From contig DIYH01000022.1 of the NCBI GenBank assembly GCA_002435755.1, positions 1 to 64,000 on the forward strand: a DNA stretch of 64,000 nt, written 5' to 3'. The DNA comes from Flammeovirgaceae bacterium UBA6059 (GTDB taxonomy: Bacteria; Bacteroidota; Bacteroidia; Cytophagales; Cyclobacteriaceae). The notes below the pieces were generated by a model. The model ran no database searches. It saw only the letters and a program-made list of their open reading frames with translations, and was not told the DNA's origin. Positions within the stretch are counted from its first letter, which is position 1. The number at the start of each line of letters is the position of its first letter. Position numbers and translations under genes: made by a program. This document shows, piece by piece, positions 25,457-36,500 of this stretch.

Positions 25457-26821
25457 TTATTGGCCCAAATGGCTATTCCTTCTCGGGATCAGAATCCACT
25501 CTTTAGCTCTGCCATCAACAAAGCGAATACCTTCAGCAGTGAAGATCGCTTCTTCCTCAAGCGCAATTCTTACTTTTTGATTGTTCCATGCAGCGATAGG
25601 CACCTTAGCATTAAGCTCGATAGAGTAAGCTGTATTGGGACGTAGTGGCCATTCTGCCGCTCCTTTGATGAACTCCTGTTTTTCGGATAGGCCTATAGTA
25701 GGGCCAGCACCGTGACCATGATAACCAATGGGATGAGTGTAAATGGTACCATCAATACCTTCTTTTTTCATTTGGTCAAGAGCACCCAACAGTATGTCAT
25801 TGCCACTCCTTCCTTCAGCATAGTTCTCAAGTAATATATCCTGAAGACGATTGCCAGTAGCAAACGCTTTTTTGAAGTAGTCAGGTACATCTGTCTCTCC
25901 AGGACGTAGTACGTAGGCATTTTCCTGTGTATCAGTGTTGAGACGTAAGTAAGTGATACCAAAGTCACACCAAAGCAAATCTCCATATTGGATGACCTCT
26001 TCATCATTGCGGTAGCTAATGACCTCCTTTTTTTCCTCATCATAGCGCTGTATTGTCACTGAGGGGAAAAACCAGTCGATCAGTTTGAGTTCCCTTACAC
26101 GTTCCCTCATCCACCACCTCACATCGGTGACGGTCGTGACACCTGGTGTGATCACTTTCTGAGAAAAAGCCTCCGCAATAATAGTGTGGGCCACATTACA
26201 AGTCTGTTCATACAAATCAATCTCGCGCTCTGTGCGTGTCTCGAGCCAGCGAACAGCTAGTCCTCCACCTTCATGGATCCTGTTCTGGTATTTCTTGGGC
26301 ATATACTTCATCATGCCACGATAGTCTGTGGTCGCTAAGCCATCAGCATGTTTGAAATTCTCTGAGATGTTAACAGCGATCTTCTGAGGGTCTTTATCAG
26401 CCACTAGATTGGCCAATGCCTGCCACTGATCATCTTCGTACCACTTAGGTGGATTTTCCTCTGGCGTCCATGCCTTGGTATAACCAGGGATGCCGTGCTT
26501 CTGCACATAGTAGCGCTCTACGGGACCACTCGGCACAGGTTGATAAAAAACCAGGATCGTTCTCCTTCGGGCATTGATCCACCAAGATGGTTTGAGCGAC
26601 CAAAAAACCGGATCTTCATTGTACTCGCGGGTGATGACAAGCCACATGTCCACCCCTTCCTCCTCCATCAGGCTTGGCAGCAGGTTGGTCAATCGGTTTT
26701 CAAGGATCTCGTCCATCACCATGGCTCTATCACGTAGAGGAAGGAGATGTGGCATTTCTTGTTGTGCAAACAGGGTACTTGCACTTATCAGCATAAGGAA
26801 GATTATGAGCCTAGCTTTCAT
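25457..26821 (-). CDS. Secreted M24-family (Xaa-Pro aminopeptidase-like) peptidase
   Basis: The 454-residue protein has a signal peptide ending STLFAQ, a creatinase-type N-terminal domain (VDMWLVITREYNEDP) and a pita-bread metallopeptidase domain. The metal ligands are visible: LLWCDFGITYLRLNTDTQ (two Asp), GYHGHGAGPTIG (His), YSIELNAKV (Glu) and ALEEEAIF (Glu). It probably cleaves X-Pro bonds of peptides in the periplasm. A possible promoter (TTG, 20 nt, TAGCTTTC) lies very close to the ATG. Confidence 0.88.
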   Translation of the reverse strand: MKARLIIFLMLISASTLFAQQEMPHLLPLRDRAMVMDEILENRLTNLLPSLMEEEGVDMWLVITREYNEDPVFWSLKPSWWINARRRTILVFYQPVPSGPVERYYVQKHGIPGYTKAWTPEENPPKWYEDDQWQALANLVADKDPQKIAVNISENFKHADGLATTDYRGMMKYMPKKYQNRIHEGGGLAVRWLETRTEREIDLYEQTCNVAHTIIAEAFSQKVITPGVTTVTDVRWWMRERVRELKLIDWFFPSVTIQRYDEEKKEVISYRNDEEVIQYGDLLWCDFGITYLRLNTDTQENAYVLRPGETDVPDYFKKAFATGNRLQDILLENYAEGRSGNDILLGALDQMKKEGIDGTIYTHPIGYHGHGAGPTIGLSEKQEFIKGAAEWPLRPNTAYSIELNAKVPIAAWNNQKVRIALEEEAIFTAEGIRFVDGRAKEWILIPRRNSHLGQ

Positions 26822-26901
26822 TTTTTTATTTGAAAGCTAACTAACGACCCATTGATCTTCAACTGCTTTTACATCAGAGGGTGACCAGTCTGTCTGTTCA
26901 T

Positions 26902-27735
26902 CTATTGGTGGATGGCCAACATAGGCACTTTCAGTTGCATGGCCATTTTTTTAGTCATACTACCGTGAAATATCCGCTCCAGCAAACCATGTCGGTGTGG
27001 CATCATCACAAGCATATCAAGCTCCTCCGCTTCTACAAATTGAATGATCCCTTGCTCGATCTTATCAACTGCTAATTGATGAAAATCGAACTTTGACTGG
27101 CCAATCACCTTTCTTAGGATCTTGGCAGTATGGCTTTTGTCGAAAGCCATGGCTTCATCGTTGTGATGCACATTGAATACGGTCAGCTTCGCTCCCAATG
27201 TATCCATCAGCAGTTTGACTATCTCTAGCTTTCGTGGCATGGTGATACTGTGAAAGTCTGCAGCATAGCCGATCTTATGAATGTCAAGATGGGATACATT
27301 CTCGGGTACGACCAAGATAGGAATGCGACAGGTAGAGATCACCTCACTGGTCACGCTACCCAGCCATTTTTCTAGTGGATCATGTTGGCCCTTTGTTCCC
27401 ATGATGATCATATCGATCTTTTTGCTGTCGATCTCTTCCTCTATGGCGACAGTGACTTGGCCCACCACGTCCTTGACATGATAGTTGACTACTTTCAGTG
27501 ATGGTATCTCATTCTCAAGGTTATCGAACGACCGCTGCACGTCACTATGGCTTTCGTCCAACATCGGTTCGATAACTACGTGACTGCCTATATCAGGATG
27601 AGGTGCGGGCATAGATATAGCGTTGATCAGGTGCAGATGCGCTCCCCAGCGGGCTGCTAGTTCTACTCCCACCTTCACGGCGTTTTTAGAGCAGGGAGAA
27701 AAGTCTATAGGGATAAGTATATTCTGAACATCCAT
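26902..27735 (-). CDS. Universal stress protein, two UspA domains
   Basis: The 277-residue protein consists of two UspA folds. The first begins ILIPIDFSPCSKNAVKVG and ends IDMIIMGTKGQHDPLEKWLGSVTSEVI, the ATP-binding GxxG-type motif. The second half is more degenerate (IQFVEAEELDMLVMMPHRHGLLERIFHGS). Bacteroidota often carry several such tandem proteins in oxygen and starvation responses. A related protein is encoded at 37835-38752. Confidence 0.9.
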   Translation of the reverse strand: MDVQNILIPIDFSPCSKNAVKVGVELAARWGAHLHLINAISMPAPHPDIGSHVVIEPMLDESHSDVQRSFDNLENEIPSLKVVNYHVKDVVGQVTVAIEEEIDSKKIDMIIMGTKGQHDPLEKWLGSVTSEVISTCRIPILVVPENVSHLDIHKIGYAADFHSITMPRKLEIVKLLMDTLGAKLTVFNVHHNDEAMAFDKSHTAKILRKVIGQSKFDFHQLAVDKIEQGIIQFVEAEELDMLVMMPHRHGLLERIFHGSMTKKMAMQLKVPMLAIHQ

Positions 27736-27851
27736 GACATTGCCTTTTAATTAGGCTGTCAAAATAGCGAGTCAACAGGACTGACCAAATGACTGTGGCA
27801 AGACACATGAATGACAATTGTCAGTTCGGATAAATGTCTTGATATTCGTAA

Positions 27852-29102
27852 ATGCCTCTCAAATCTGCCCGATACATAGCATTTCAGGACGAAAGCCTTG
27901 TTTTTGAGATCAAGCGCATTCGGGTACTCATATTCATATTTGGACTAGTCAGTATTCTGAGTGTATTAAATCTAATGCTCGCAGAGCGGCAGGTATTACG
28001 GTACTTCAGTTCAATGGAGAATTATAGTGCTATCATCTGGGTTTCAGTGTTTTTTCTTGTCTTCCTGGTACTTAGGTACCTGCGTGTACAGCACTATCAA
28101 AAACGAGGACTGCAGCTTCCCTCCATTTATCAATGGATTTCTGCGACTATGGAGATAAGCTTTCCTACTATAGCCTTGGTCACCGTGATAAGCCTTGAAG
28201 GAAAAGCATCTCTGGTCGATTCACCAGCGTTCCTTTTCTATTTTATTTTCATAATTTCTTCAATTTTCTACCTACGCCCAAAAGTCTCACTATGGTCGGG
28301 GCTCATAGCGGGAGCATCTTACAGCATAATCATCCAGCTTGAGTATACCGCCGATATGGATTTCCCGATTGTCGCCTACCATGCTCGCTCCTTTCTACTC
28401 TTAGCTGGAGGTGTCATTGCTGCAGCAGTTGCTCATGAGGTACGACAAAGAATCACTTTAGCCATTAAAAATGCTGCAGAATACGAACGTGTTGAGGCCT
28501 TGTTTAATCAACAGGTATCCCCGGAGATCGTGAGAGCATTAAAGGAAACTCAGCAAGAAACTCGCGTCCTTGAAGTCACAGTGATGTTCCTGGACATTCG
28601 CGGGTTCACTAAAAAGGTGGAGTACATGAGTCCTGAAGAGATCAATCAATTTCAGAATGATGTGCTTGGTCCAATGATCGAAATCATCAATCAGCATCAT
28701 GGTGTAGTTAATCAGCTCCTTGGGGATGGATTTATGGCTTCTTTTGGGGCACCATTGGAGCGGGAGGATCATGCCATCATGGCACTGCGATCAGCGAGCG
28801 ACATTTTCAATCACCTCCAAAACTCTCAAGATCTATCGGTCAATGTCGGCATAGGCATGCATTCTGGTAAGGTGGTCACGGGTAACATTGGCACCAAAGA
28901 CAGACAGCAGTATTCTATTTCAGGTACGACGGTAATCGTAGCAGCGAGACTTGAGCAACTCAACAAAGAATATGAATCGAGTTGTCTGGTATCCGCGGAA
29001 TTTTTCGAAGCTGCCAGTAAAGAGATCGCCGACCATCACAAACTTGGAGAAACAAGTATCAAAGGGATCAGCTCACCCGTTCAAATCATACAATTGAAGT
29101 AG
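27852..29102 (+). CDS. Membrane class III nucleotide cyclase
   Basis: The 416-residue protein has six transmembrane helices in the first 200 residues and then a class III cyclase domain. The two metal-binding Asp are present: VMFLDIRGFTKK (near residue 248) and LLGDGFMASFG (near 292). Farther on, SISGTTVIVAARLEQ has the conserved Arg, but where cyclases usually have Asn there is Ile. The specificity position is not of the classical adenylate type, so ATP, GTP or a pyrimidine substrate cannot be told apart. Polyphosphate kinase follows by 63 nt. Confidence 0.87.
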   Translation: MPLKSARYIAFQDESLVFEIKRIRVLIFIFGLVSILSVLNLMLAERQVLRYFSSMENYSAIIWVSVFFLVFLVLRYLRVQHYQKRGLQLPSIYQWISATMEISFPTIALVTVISLEGKASLVDSPAFLFYFIFIISSIFYLRPKVSLWSGLIAGASYSIIIQLEYTADMDFPIVAYHARSFLLLAGGVIAAAVAHEVRQRITLAIKNAAEYERVEALFNQQVSPEIVRALKETQQETRVLEVTVMFLDIRGFTKKVEYMSPEEINQFQNDVLGPMIEIINQHHGVVNQLLGDGFMASFGAPLEREDHAIMALRSASDIFNHLQNSQDLSVNVGIGMHSGKVVTGNIGTKDRQQYSISGTTVIVAARLEQLNKEYESSCLVSAEFFEAASKEIADHHKLGETSIKGISSPVQIIQLK

Positions 29103-29165
29103 CCGTTGTTAACAATTCAATAATATCTGATACCGTATTTTAGCGGTTGATACTTGCCAAAAACT

Positions 29166-31253
29166 ATGGAACTATCCAATGAGTCCCTTGCTGTGGAGGA
29201 AACAGCATCTGCCAAAAAATACTTTGACCGTGATCTCAGTTGGTTAAAGTTTAACGAGCGTGTCCTTATGGAGTCTGAGGATACCAGTGTACCTATTCTT
29301 GAGCGGCTCAGGTTTTTGGCCATCTATTCCTCCAACCTTGACGAATTTTTCAGGGTACGGGTCGCGGATATCAGAAGTCTCGCTTTTATCGATAAGAAAA
29401 AACTGAATAAAGAGGCTGGCATACGTCCCAAAAGGCTCTTAAATATGATCCATGAGGGGGTTACTAGTCAGCTAGGCAGGTATGGAGCATCAGTAAGGAC
29501 CGTGATCGAAGAGTTGGATAAGTGTGGCCTGAAGTTATACTTCGGAGAGCCCATACCAGAACGATACAATGAGATGCTACTCTACTACTTCAAGACCAAA
29601 GTATTGGGGTATTTGCAACCTTATGTTTTTGGGCGTAAGGAAGCTCCACCTTTTCTGAATAACAGAGAGCTCTACTTAGCGGTAAAGCTCAAAACCAGGA
29701 ATGAAGGCGAAGTGCTATTCGGCTATGTCAATATACCTTCTGACAAACTTCCACGATTTGTAGAACTATCTACAGATGAAGGGAAACATCATTTTGTGTT
29801 TCTAGATGATGTAGTCAGAGCGCATCTTGACCTGATTTTTCCGAATTACGAACTGGTGGAGGCAGTAAATATCAAACTCAACAAAGATGCTGATCTACAG
29901 ATTGATGATGAGTTTGATGGGGATCTTGTCAAGAAGATTGAGAATCAAATCAATAAGCGAAATCTTGGCCTGCCGTCAAGGTTCTTGTTTGACAGGAAGG
30001 CTAGTGAAGACTTGATCGCCCGTTTTAAAGAAGCATTTCAGCTTTCGGATACTGATATGGTCAGTGGTGGCAGGTACCATAACTCTCATGACTTTTGGCA
30101 ACTACCTAATGTGGTTGGTCCGAATCATGAAAATGAACCTTTGCGTCCTATTCGACATACAGTACTTGATCATCATCGCTTCATATTTTCTGCGATAGAT
30201 GAAGGAGATCAAATGCTACACTTCCCTTATCATAGCTATGAGTATGTACTACAGTTCTTCAATGAAGCGGCTATTGACCCTGATGTCAAGACGATCAGAG
30301 TTACATTTTACCGTATGGCAGCCAACTCCTTCATAGGAGATGCATTGATCAGTGCTGCTAAAAATGGTAAGGAAGTACTGGTGTTCATGGAGTTGAAAGC
30401 TCGGTTCGATGAGGCTAATAACCTCAAATGGGCGGCCAAAATGAAAGAGGCTGGAGTGAAGATCGTTTATAGTATTCCCGGCCTAAAAGTCCACGCTAAA
30501 GTAGCATTGGTCACCAAGTATACGCCCGATGGTGAAAAGAGGTACGGATTTTTAGGTACAGGAAATCTCAACGAAAAAACCGCTGAGATCTATGCTGATC
30601 ATGGATTGTTGACCTGCCACCAGGAGATCACCTCCGAGCTCAAACAAGTATTTCTTTTCCTGAGTGAAAGAAAACAGCCCTCAGAATTTAAGCACCTGTT
30701 AGTATCTCAGTTCAATATAATTGATCGTTTCACAGCACTGATCGACCGTGAGATCACCAACGCGAAACACGGACTACCCGCCAGTATCATCATCAAAATC
30801 AATAATTTAGAAGAGCAGGGAATGATCGACAAGCTATATGAAGCCAGCGAAGCAGGTGTGAAAATCGATCTATTAGTGCGAAGTATCTGCTGTCTGATCC
30901 CTGATCAACCTTTCAGTTCAAACATAAGAGTACGCCGCATAGTAGATCGCTATCTCGAACATGCCAGGGTTTTTGTATTCTACAATAATGAAGATCAGGA
31001 GATATACATGGGCTCTGCAGATTGGATGAAAAGAAATCTGTACCGCCGTGTTGAGGTCACTTTTCCTGTCTACAACCAAGAGTTACGCTCTGAAATTATG
31101 AAAATATTGGAGCTTCAGATCGCCGATAATGTCAAGGCAGTTTCACTCAATGAGGAGCATGAAAACCTTCCTGTCAACGGAATCCAGGAACAACCGTTAG
31201 TGAGAGCTCAAACCGATACTTATGAATATGTGAAGGCCAAGGAGGAAGCCTAG
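29166..31253 (+). CDS. ppk1: Polyphosphate kinase 1
   Basis: About 695 residues from MELSNESL, with all Ppk1 domains: the N-terminal YFDRDLSWLKFNERVL, the head domain, and two phospholipase D-like C-terminal domains. The phosphohistidine lies in GLKVHAKVALV near residue 443, followed by FLGTGNLNEKTAEIYADHG. It makes polyphosphate from ATP reversibly. An in-frame TTG 4 codons earlier is possible, but ATG is preferred. Its stop overlaps that of the facing HD-domain gene by 4 nt. Confidence 0.96.
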   Translation: MELSNESLAVEETASAKKYFDRDLSWLKFNERVLMESEDTSVPILERLRFLAIYSSNLDEFFRVRVADIRSLAFIDKKKLNKEAGIRPKRLLNMIHEGVTSQLGRYGASVRTVIEELDKCGLKLYFGEPIPERYNEMLLYYFKTKVLGYLQPYVFGRKEAPPFLNNRELYLAVKLKTRNEGEVLFGYVNIPSDKLPRFVELSTDEGKHHFVFLDDVVRAHLDLIFPNYELVEAVNIKLNKDADLQIDDEFDGDLVKKIENQINKRNLGLPSRFLFDRKASEDLIARFKEAFQLSDTDMVSGGRYHNSHDFWQLPNVVGPNHENEPLRPIRHTVLDHHRFIFSAIDEGDQMLHFPYHSYEYVLQFFNEAAIDPDVKTIRVTFYRMAANSFIGDALISAAKNGKEVLVFMELKARFDEANNLKWAAKMKEAGVKIVYSIPGLKVHAKVALVTKYTPDGEKRYGFLGTGNLNEKTAEIYADHGLLTCHQEITSELKQVFLFLSERKQPSEFKHLLVSQFNIIDRFTALIDREITNAKHGLPASIIIKINNLEEQGMIDKLYEASEAGVKIDLLVRSICCLIPDQPFSSNIRVRRIVDRYLEHARVFVFYNNEDQEIYMGSADWMKRNLYRRVEVTFPVYNQELRSEIMKILELQIADNVKAVSLNEEHENLPVNGIQEQPLVRAQTDTYEYVKAKEEA

Positions 31254-32473
31254 TATGGGTATGGCGCCTTAAAAAAAGCTTCAGCTATTGCAAATGATAA
31301 AACGGCGATCACAAACCCGAACATAAACACCGTGTAGGCCGCACGTAGCATTCTGTACTTTTTGCCAAGTACTTTACCAAGAAAGTAGATATCCTTGGTA
31401 AGACTTCCATAGAGATAGCCAGCATCTTTCATCATCTCCTGCATGCCCCATTCATAATCATTAAGTTTCATGTTATGGAAGTTGCCAAAGAACAGCAAGT
31501 TGGTTCGCTTGTTAAGAATGTCTTCTTTCGTAAACCGACCTGATGTGACATTTGGTCTTGTTGCGAGAATGGAAAACACTATCGTGACGAGACAAACAAT
31601 GGTCAGAATGATAGTGGGAATCAGCATGTGCGGATATTCTTCAAGCTTACGATAAAGCACCGAGATCAAGATCGACAAAATGATAGAGTTGATCGAGATC
31701 ATAATATTGGCCTTGTTATCAGCCATAGAGCTGAGGTCCAGATGGTTTTTGGAGGTGAGGCGAAACATCGTTTCTATGCCACGGTCAGGCTTGAGTTCCT
31801 TGACCTTTGCTAGCTTCTGCTCCAATTTAGCCACTGACTTTTCAAGGTCCTCAATGTACTTCTCCTGTTTCTTTTCAGACTTCAATTTCTTCTTGACTTT
31901 TTTAAGGTTCTCTTTTTTCTGTTCGGCATACTTCTCATTAACATAGTCCGTGAAATAGGTATGCTCTTTAAAAAAATTCTTGTTAGAATCCATCCAGTCA
32001 ATATCACTGTATTGCTTACCAGAAAGATTTTCAATTTCCTTCTTGAGTCGTGACGACTGTTCAAAATACTTATCGGTACTAAGGTGAAGCAAGTCGGCAT
32101 CACAAACTACCTGTTCTATTAGGTTTTTTGGACTTTGGGGCATCTTGGTAGCCATGATGCAGCCCATCACTTTCACAATCTTGTGGTCATCAAGCTTTCG
32201 CTTTTTTAGAAAATCCTGGGCAAGCTCTGCGCTATGCGCCTCATGATCTGATACAGAGCTTTTATAACCTAAATCATGAAACCAAGCCGCCAGTTCCACA
32301 ACTTCAAGATCTTCCTCATTGAGCTCACTGTGCTTACCTATTTCCTTTGCGGCACTGACTACATTCCATGTGTGTTCCAAGCCATGGTAGACAAGTCCCT
32401 CAGGAAATTCCTCTTTGAGTACCCTTTCAGCAAAGTCTTTGACTTCTATAAGTATTTCTTCGCTAGAAATCAT
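31250..32473 (-). CDS. HD phosphohydrolase fused to a Pycsar-effector-like membrane domain
   Basis: The 407-residue protein has three parts. Residues about 1-180 are an HD domain with all metal residues: VYHGLEHTWNV, AAWFHDLGY, DHEAHSAELA and VVCDADLLHL. Residues about 180-230 are a charged coiled coil. The end is a membrane domain starting LTSKNHLDLSSMADNKANIM, with four hydrophobic stretches, matching the PycTM effector domain family. In Pycsar defence, such domains sense cyclic pyrimidine nucleotides and damage the membrane. The HD part might bind or degrade nucleotides. A cyclase gene lies 2.1 kb away, beyond ppk1. A housekeeping role is equally possible. Confidence 0.85.
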   Translation of the reverse strand: MISSEEILIEVKDFAERVLKEEFPEGLVYHGLEHTWNVVSAAKEIGKHSELNEEDLEVVELAAWFHDLGYKSSVSDHEAHSAELAQDFLKKRKLDDHKIVKVMGCIMATKMPQSPKNLIEQVVCDADLLHLSTDKYFEQSSRLKKEIENLSGKQYSDIDWMDSNKNFFKEHTYFTDYVNEKYAEQKKENLKKVKKKLKSEKKQEKYIEDLEKSVAKLEQKLAKVKELKPDRGIETMFRLTSKNHLDLSSMADNKANIMISINSIILSILISVLYRKLEEYPHMLIPTIILTIVCLVTIVFSILATRPNVTSGRFTKEDILNKRTNLLFFGNFHNMKLNDYEWGMQEMMKDAGYLYGSLTKDIYFLGKVLGKKYRMLRAAYTVFMFGFVIAVLSFAIAEAFFKAPYPY

Positions 32474-32639
32474 TTTAGGAGCTTGAACCTGTTGGATAAA
32501 CCTCTAAAGTATACCTTATGTGACATAAGTCTCATCAGATGAAATAGGAAAATAGATATATTGAATGTCTTTTTAAAATTAATTGTTAATCAGAGGCGTC
32601 ATCTAGGTGCTTAATGTCCAAATCTGCTAAATTGAATTT

Positions 32640-33554
32640 ATGAGTAAAACGCTACCACTCATCCTTATCGTAGGTATTGCCTTTGTTTTTTCTTTTAACG
32701 TCAGCTGTGAGCGCCCTTATCGTACCCTGGCCGACTCCCTCTACCATGTGGCTGGTGAGCGCTACAGTTACAATCTCAACGAGGTTGAAGATAAATACTT
32801 TCTGCCCTATGTGCTTGAGGAGGTCTCAGGACTCACCCTCTATGGGGACCACCAGGTGGCCATGATCAATGACGAAGAAGGGCGCATATTTATTTATGAT
32901 CTCGACAAAAAAGATATAGTCAAAGCAATCCGCTTTGGTGGCAGTGGCGATTACGAAGGGATCGAGATTATTGATAATACGGCTTATATACTTAAAAGCA
33001 ATGGAGACCTTTTCTATTTCGAAATATCAGAAGAACGCGAAGTAGAAGCCAAAAGAATAGAAACTCCACTCTCAAAGGACAATGATCTGGAAGGCTTGGG
33101 CTATGACCCCAAACGAAACAGGCTAATGCTCGTTTGCAAAGGCAAATCTGAGATAGATAAAAAGAATGTCTCTGGTCAGGCTGTCTACGGTTACGATCTG
33201 GACCAGCAAGATTTTAAAAAAGACCCTGAGTTTTCCATTTCAAAGAAAGACCTTAAGGAGTTCTTTGAGGATGCCAAAGACCAAGCCTATGATGCAGGGA
33301 AGATCACATTTCGCCCTTCGGGTATTGCATTGCATCCTTTCGACGGGCTTTGGTATATGATCGCCTCAGTGGGCAAGCTTCTCATTGTAGTCAACGATGA
33401 GGGTGAGATCCAGGCGAGTTATCCTATTCCCCCAAGATTGCTTAGCCAACCGGAAGGCATCTGTTTTTTACCTAACGGAAATATGCTGATCTCCAGCGAG
33501 GGGGAAGGTGACCGAGGCTATATGATAGAGTACGAAATGACGACTTTAAAATGA
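32640..33554 (+). CDS. SdiA-regulated-like beta-propeller lipoprotein
   Basis: The 304-residue protein has a lipoprotein signal ending FSFNVSC. The remainder is propeller-like, with repeated blades such as VSGLTLYGDHQVAMINDEEG, GDYEGIEIIDNTAYILKSNGDL, FRPSGIALHPFDGLWYMIAS and SQPEGICFLPNGNMLISSEGEGD. This matches the SdiA-regulated/phytase-like esterase group. Its stop overlaps the start of the next gene (ATGA), so it is probably made together with the metallophosphoesterase-barrel protein, suggesting joint action on phosphorylated compounds at the outer membrane. Confidence 0.75.
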   Translation: MSKTLPLILIVGIAFVFSFNVSCERPYRTLADSLYHVAGERYSYNLNEVEDKYFLPYVLEEVSGLTLYGDHQVAMINDEEGRIFIYDLDKKDIVKAIRFGGSGDYEGIEIIDNTAYILKSNGDLFYFEISEEREVEAKRIETPLSKDNDLEGLGYDPKRNRLMLVCKGKSEIDKKNVSGQAVYGYDLDQQDFKKDPEFSISKKDLKEFFEDAKDQAYDAGKITFRPSGIALHPFDGLWYMIASVGKLLIVVNDEGEIQASYPIPPRLLSQPEGICFLPNGNMLISSEGEGDRGYMIEYEMTTLK

Positions 33555-36500
33555 TTTACGGCGTGAAAAGAATGCTGAGTGCAATTGTCCTGGTTATTGC
33601 CTTTGCCAGCATGAGCTACAGTCAGGAGAAGATATTTTCTATTTTCTTAATCGGAGATGCTGGTGAGCCCGATTCGCCTGTAGATCTAAACCTTGCATTG
33701 CTCAAGGACAAACTGACACAGGCGAGTGATCAAAGTGCTGTGATCTTCCTTGGGGACAACATATACCCAAAGGGTCTACCACCTGCCGATCATCCGGATC
33801 GCGAAGAGATGGAGCGGAAGATCATTCAGCAAATTGAGATCACAAAGGAATTCAAAGGTCGAAGATTTGTTATCCCTGGCAATCATGATTGGAAAAAAGG
33901 CAAAAAAGACGGGCTGACCCACATTCTCGAGCAAGGCGAATTTGTTGATGCCTATTTCGGAGGAGAACAAGTCTTCTTTCCCTCAGACGGATGTCCCGGA
34001 CCCATTGAGGTATCACTTAATGAAGAGATCACCCTCATTATCATTGACACACAGTGGCTGCTGCATCCCTGGGACAAGCCGAGGGATGAAGACGGCTGTG
34101 GAGTAGCCGGTACCGCAGAGGTACTCGTAACACTGAGCAACATGCTTGAAGACAATGCCCATAAAAAAGTTATGGTCGTTAGCCATCATCCGATGTTTTC
34201 AGACGGTATTCACGGAGGGCGCATCCCTTTTAAGAATCATATTTTCCCATTAACAGAAGCTAACAAGTCGCTCTATATTCCCATGCCGGTACTGGGCTCT
34301 ATTTCGCCTTTTTATAGAGCTGTCATAGGCAATATCCAGGATATCCAACACCCGAAGTACAAAGCGATCCGCAATGCAATGGTGGATATATTCGAGCAAT
34401 ATCCGAATACGGTCCATGCGGCCGGTCACGAACATACGCTCCAACTTTTCCAGAAAAACGAAGTGAGCTATATCGTAAGTGGATCGGGTTCCAAAACAAC
34501 TCACGTTAAAAAAGAAGGCAAAGCAGAATATGCTGCAAGTAAAAATGGCTTTGTCGTTGTGGACTACTTTGACAATGGTGATATCGTATCCGAATACTGG
34601 ACTGTGGATGAAGAGCATCCCAATGGCGAGCTTGCTTTGAAAAAAACCTTGGGTAACAAGCCCTATGAGGCACCACAGTCCATCGAAGAGTTCGTCGCAA
34701 ACAACGACTTCCGCGACAGTACAGTAGTGACCAATGCCAGTGACCAATATCATGCAAGCAAAGGTCAGAAGCGTTTTTTTGGTACAAACTACAGAGACGA
34801 GTGGGCACAGAAGATCGAGGTACCTGTCTTCGATATTGGAAATGAGCACGGTGGCTTAAAGATCGTTCAACGAGGTGGCGGCATGCAGACCAAGTCTCTG
34901 CGGTTAGAAGCAGAAAACGGAGAACAGTATGTACTGCGCTCTATCGAAAAATATCCTGAAAACGCTATCCCTGAAGCCCTCAAAAGGACATTTGCAGTAG
35001 ACATTGTTCAAGACCAAATCTCTGCTGGGCATCCCTATGGTGCATTCGTAATACCGCCACTTGCAGAGGCCGCAGGCATTTATCATACTAACCCTAAAGT
35101 CGTCTACATTCCGGATGATCCAAGGTTTGGTCAGCATCAAACCATGTTTTCCAATATGTTAGCGCTCTATGAAGAACGTCCGGCAAAGGATGCCAGTCGC
35201 CGTGACTTTTTCGGTAACTCAGAAGATGTTGAGAACACACTCAAAATCATCAAGCGACTCAAAAAGGATAACGACAATGAAGTGGATCAATCATTTGTCT
35301 TAAGAAATCGACTCTTCGATATGCTCATAGGTGACTGGGACCGACATGATGATCAGTGGCGATGGGCAACCTTCGATAAAGACAATGACAAAGGGCAGCT
35401 CTATCGACCTATACCGCGAGACCGTGATCAGGCCTTTTTCCTTAATGAAGGGTTTTTCCCTAAGATCGCAAGTAAGAAATGGGCACTTCCAAAAATTGAA
35501 GGGTTTGATTATGAAGTGGACTGGCCTCCCGGCCTTATGTTCAATGCCAGGTATTTTGATCGTACGTTTCTCACACAACTCGATCGTGAGGAGTGGATTG
35601 CGGTAGCAGAAGATCTGAAGAGCCGTATGACGGACCAGGTGATCGAAAACGCAATCAGATCATGGCCACAGGAGATCTATGCCCTATCAGGAGATGAAGT
35701 CATTGCCAAACTGAAGGCACGGCGCAAAAATCTGACAGAGTATGCACTCGAGCATTATGAGTCACTATCCAAGGAGGTGGAAGTGCTCGGCTCAGACAAG
35801 CATGAACATTTTATCATAGACAGGATCAACCCCCAGCAAACCAAAATCACAGTCTGGAAAACGAACAAAGACTTTGAAAAGCGAAAGATCATCTATGAAC
35901 GTACCTTTCTGGCCACTGAAACAGAGGAAGTCCGACTCTACGGATTTGATGATGAAGACAAATTTGAGCAGATAGGCCTTGAGAAGAATAAAATTCGGAT
36001 ACGCATCATTGGGGGTAAGGACAATGACCTGATGATCAATAGAGCTAACACTTCAAGTGCCGGCAAAAAGACCAAGGTATATGACCTTAAGAAAAATACG
36101 GCCTTTGAGGGTGATGGTGGGTTTGCAAAACGACTATCGGATGACTCAGAAGTCAATGCATACAATCGTAAGGAGTTTCAATATGATGTACTAATGCCAC
36201 TGATATCGGGTGCGATCAATCCGGACGATGGAGTATTCGTTGGTGGTGGTTTTATCTATACAAAACATGGATGGCGAAAGCCGGTATTTAAGTCGCGGCA
36301 TACTCTATTAGGCAATTTTGCCTTTGCTACGCAAGCGTTTAACATCAAGTACAGGTCCGAGTTTTCTGAGACAATTGGTAAATGGGATCTGGTCACTGAG
36401 GTAGAGGTTAACCAACCTTTCAATGTGGCTAACTACTTTGGACTTGGTAATGAGTCGGTCTATGACTTTGAGAACAGGGATATCGACTACTACAGAGCGA

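Noticed and set aside
26832..26862. Promoter TTG-N20-TAGCTTTC for the M24 peptidase
   Set aside because: The spacing is good, but it would leave a leader of only about 5 nt, so I did not list it as a feature.
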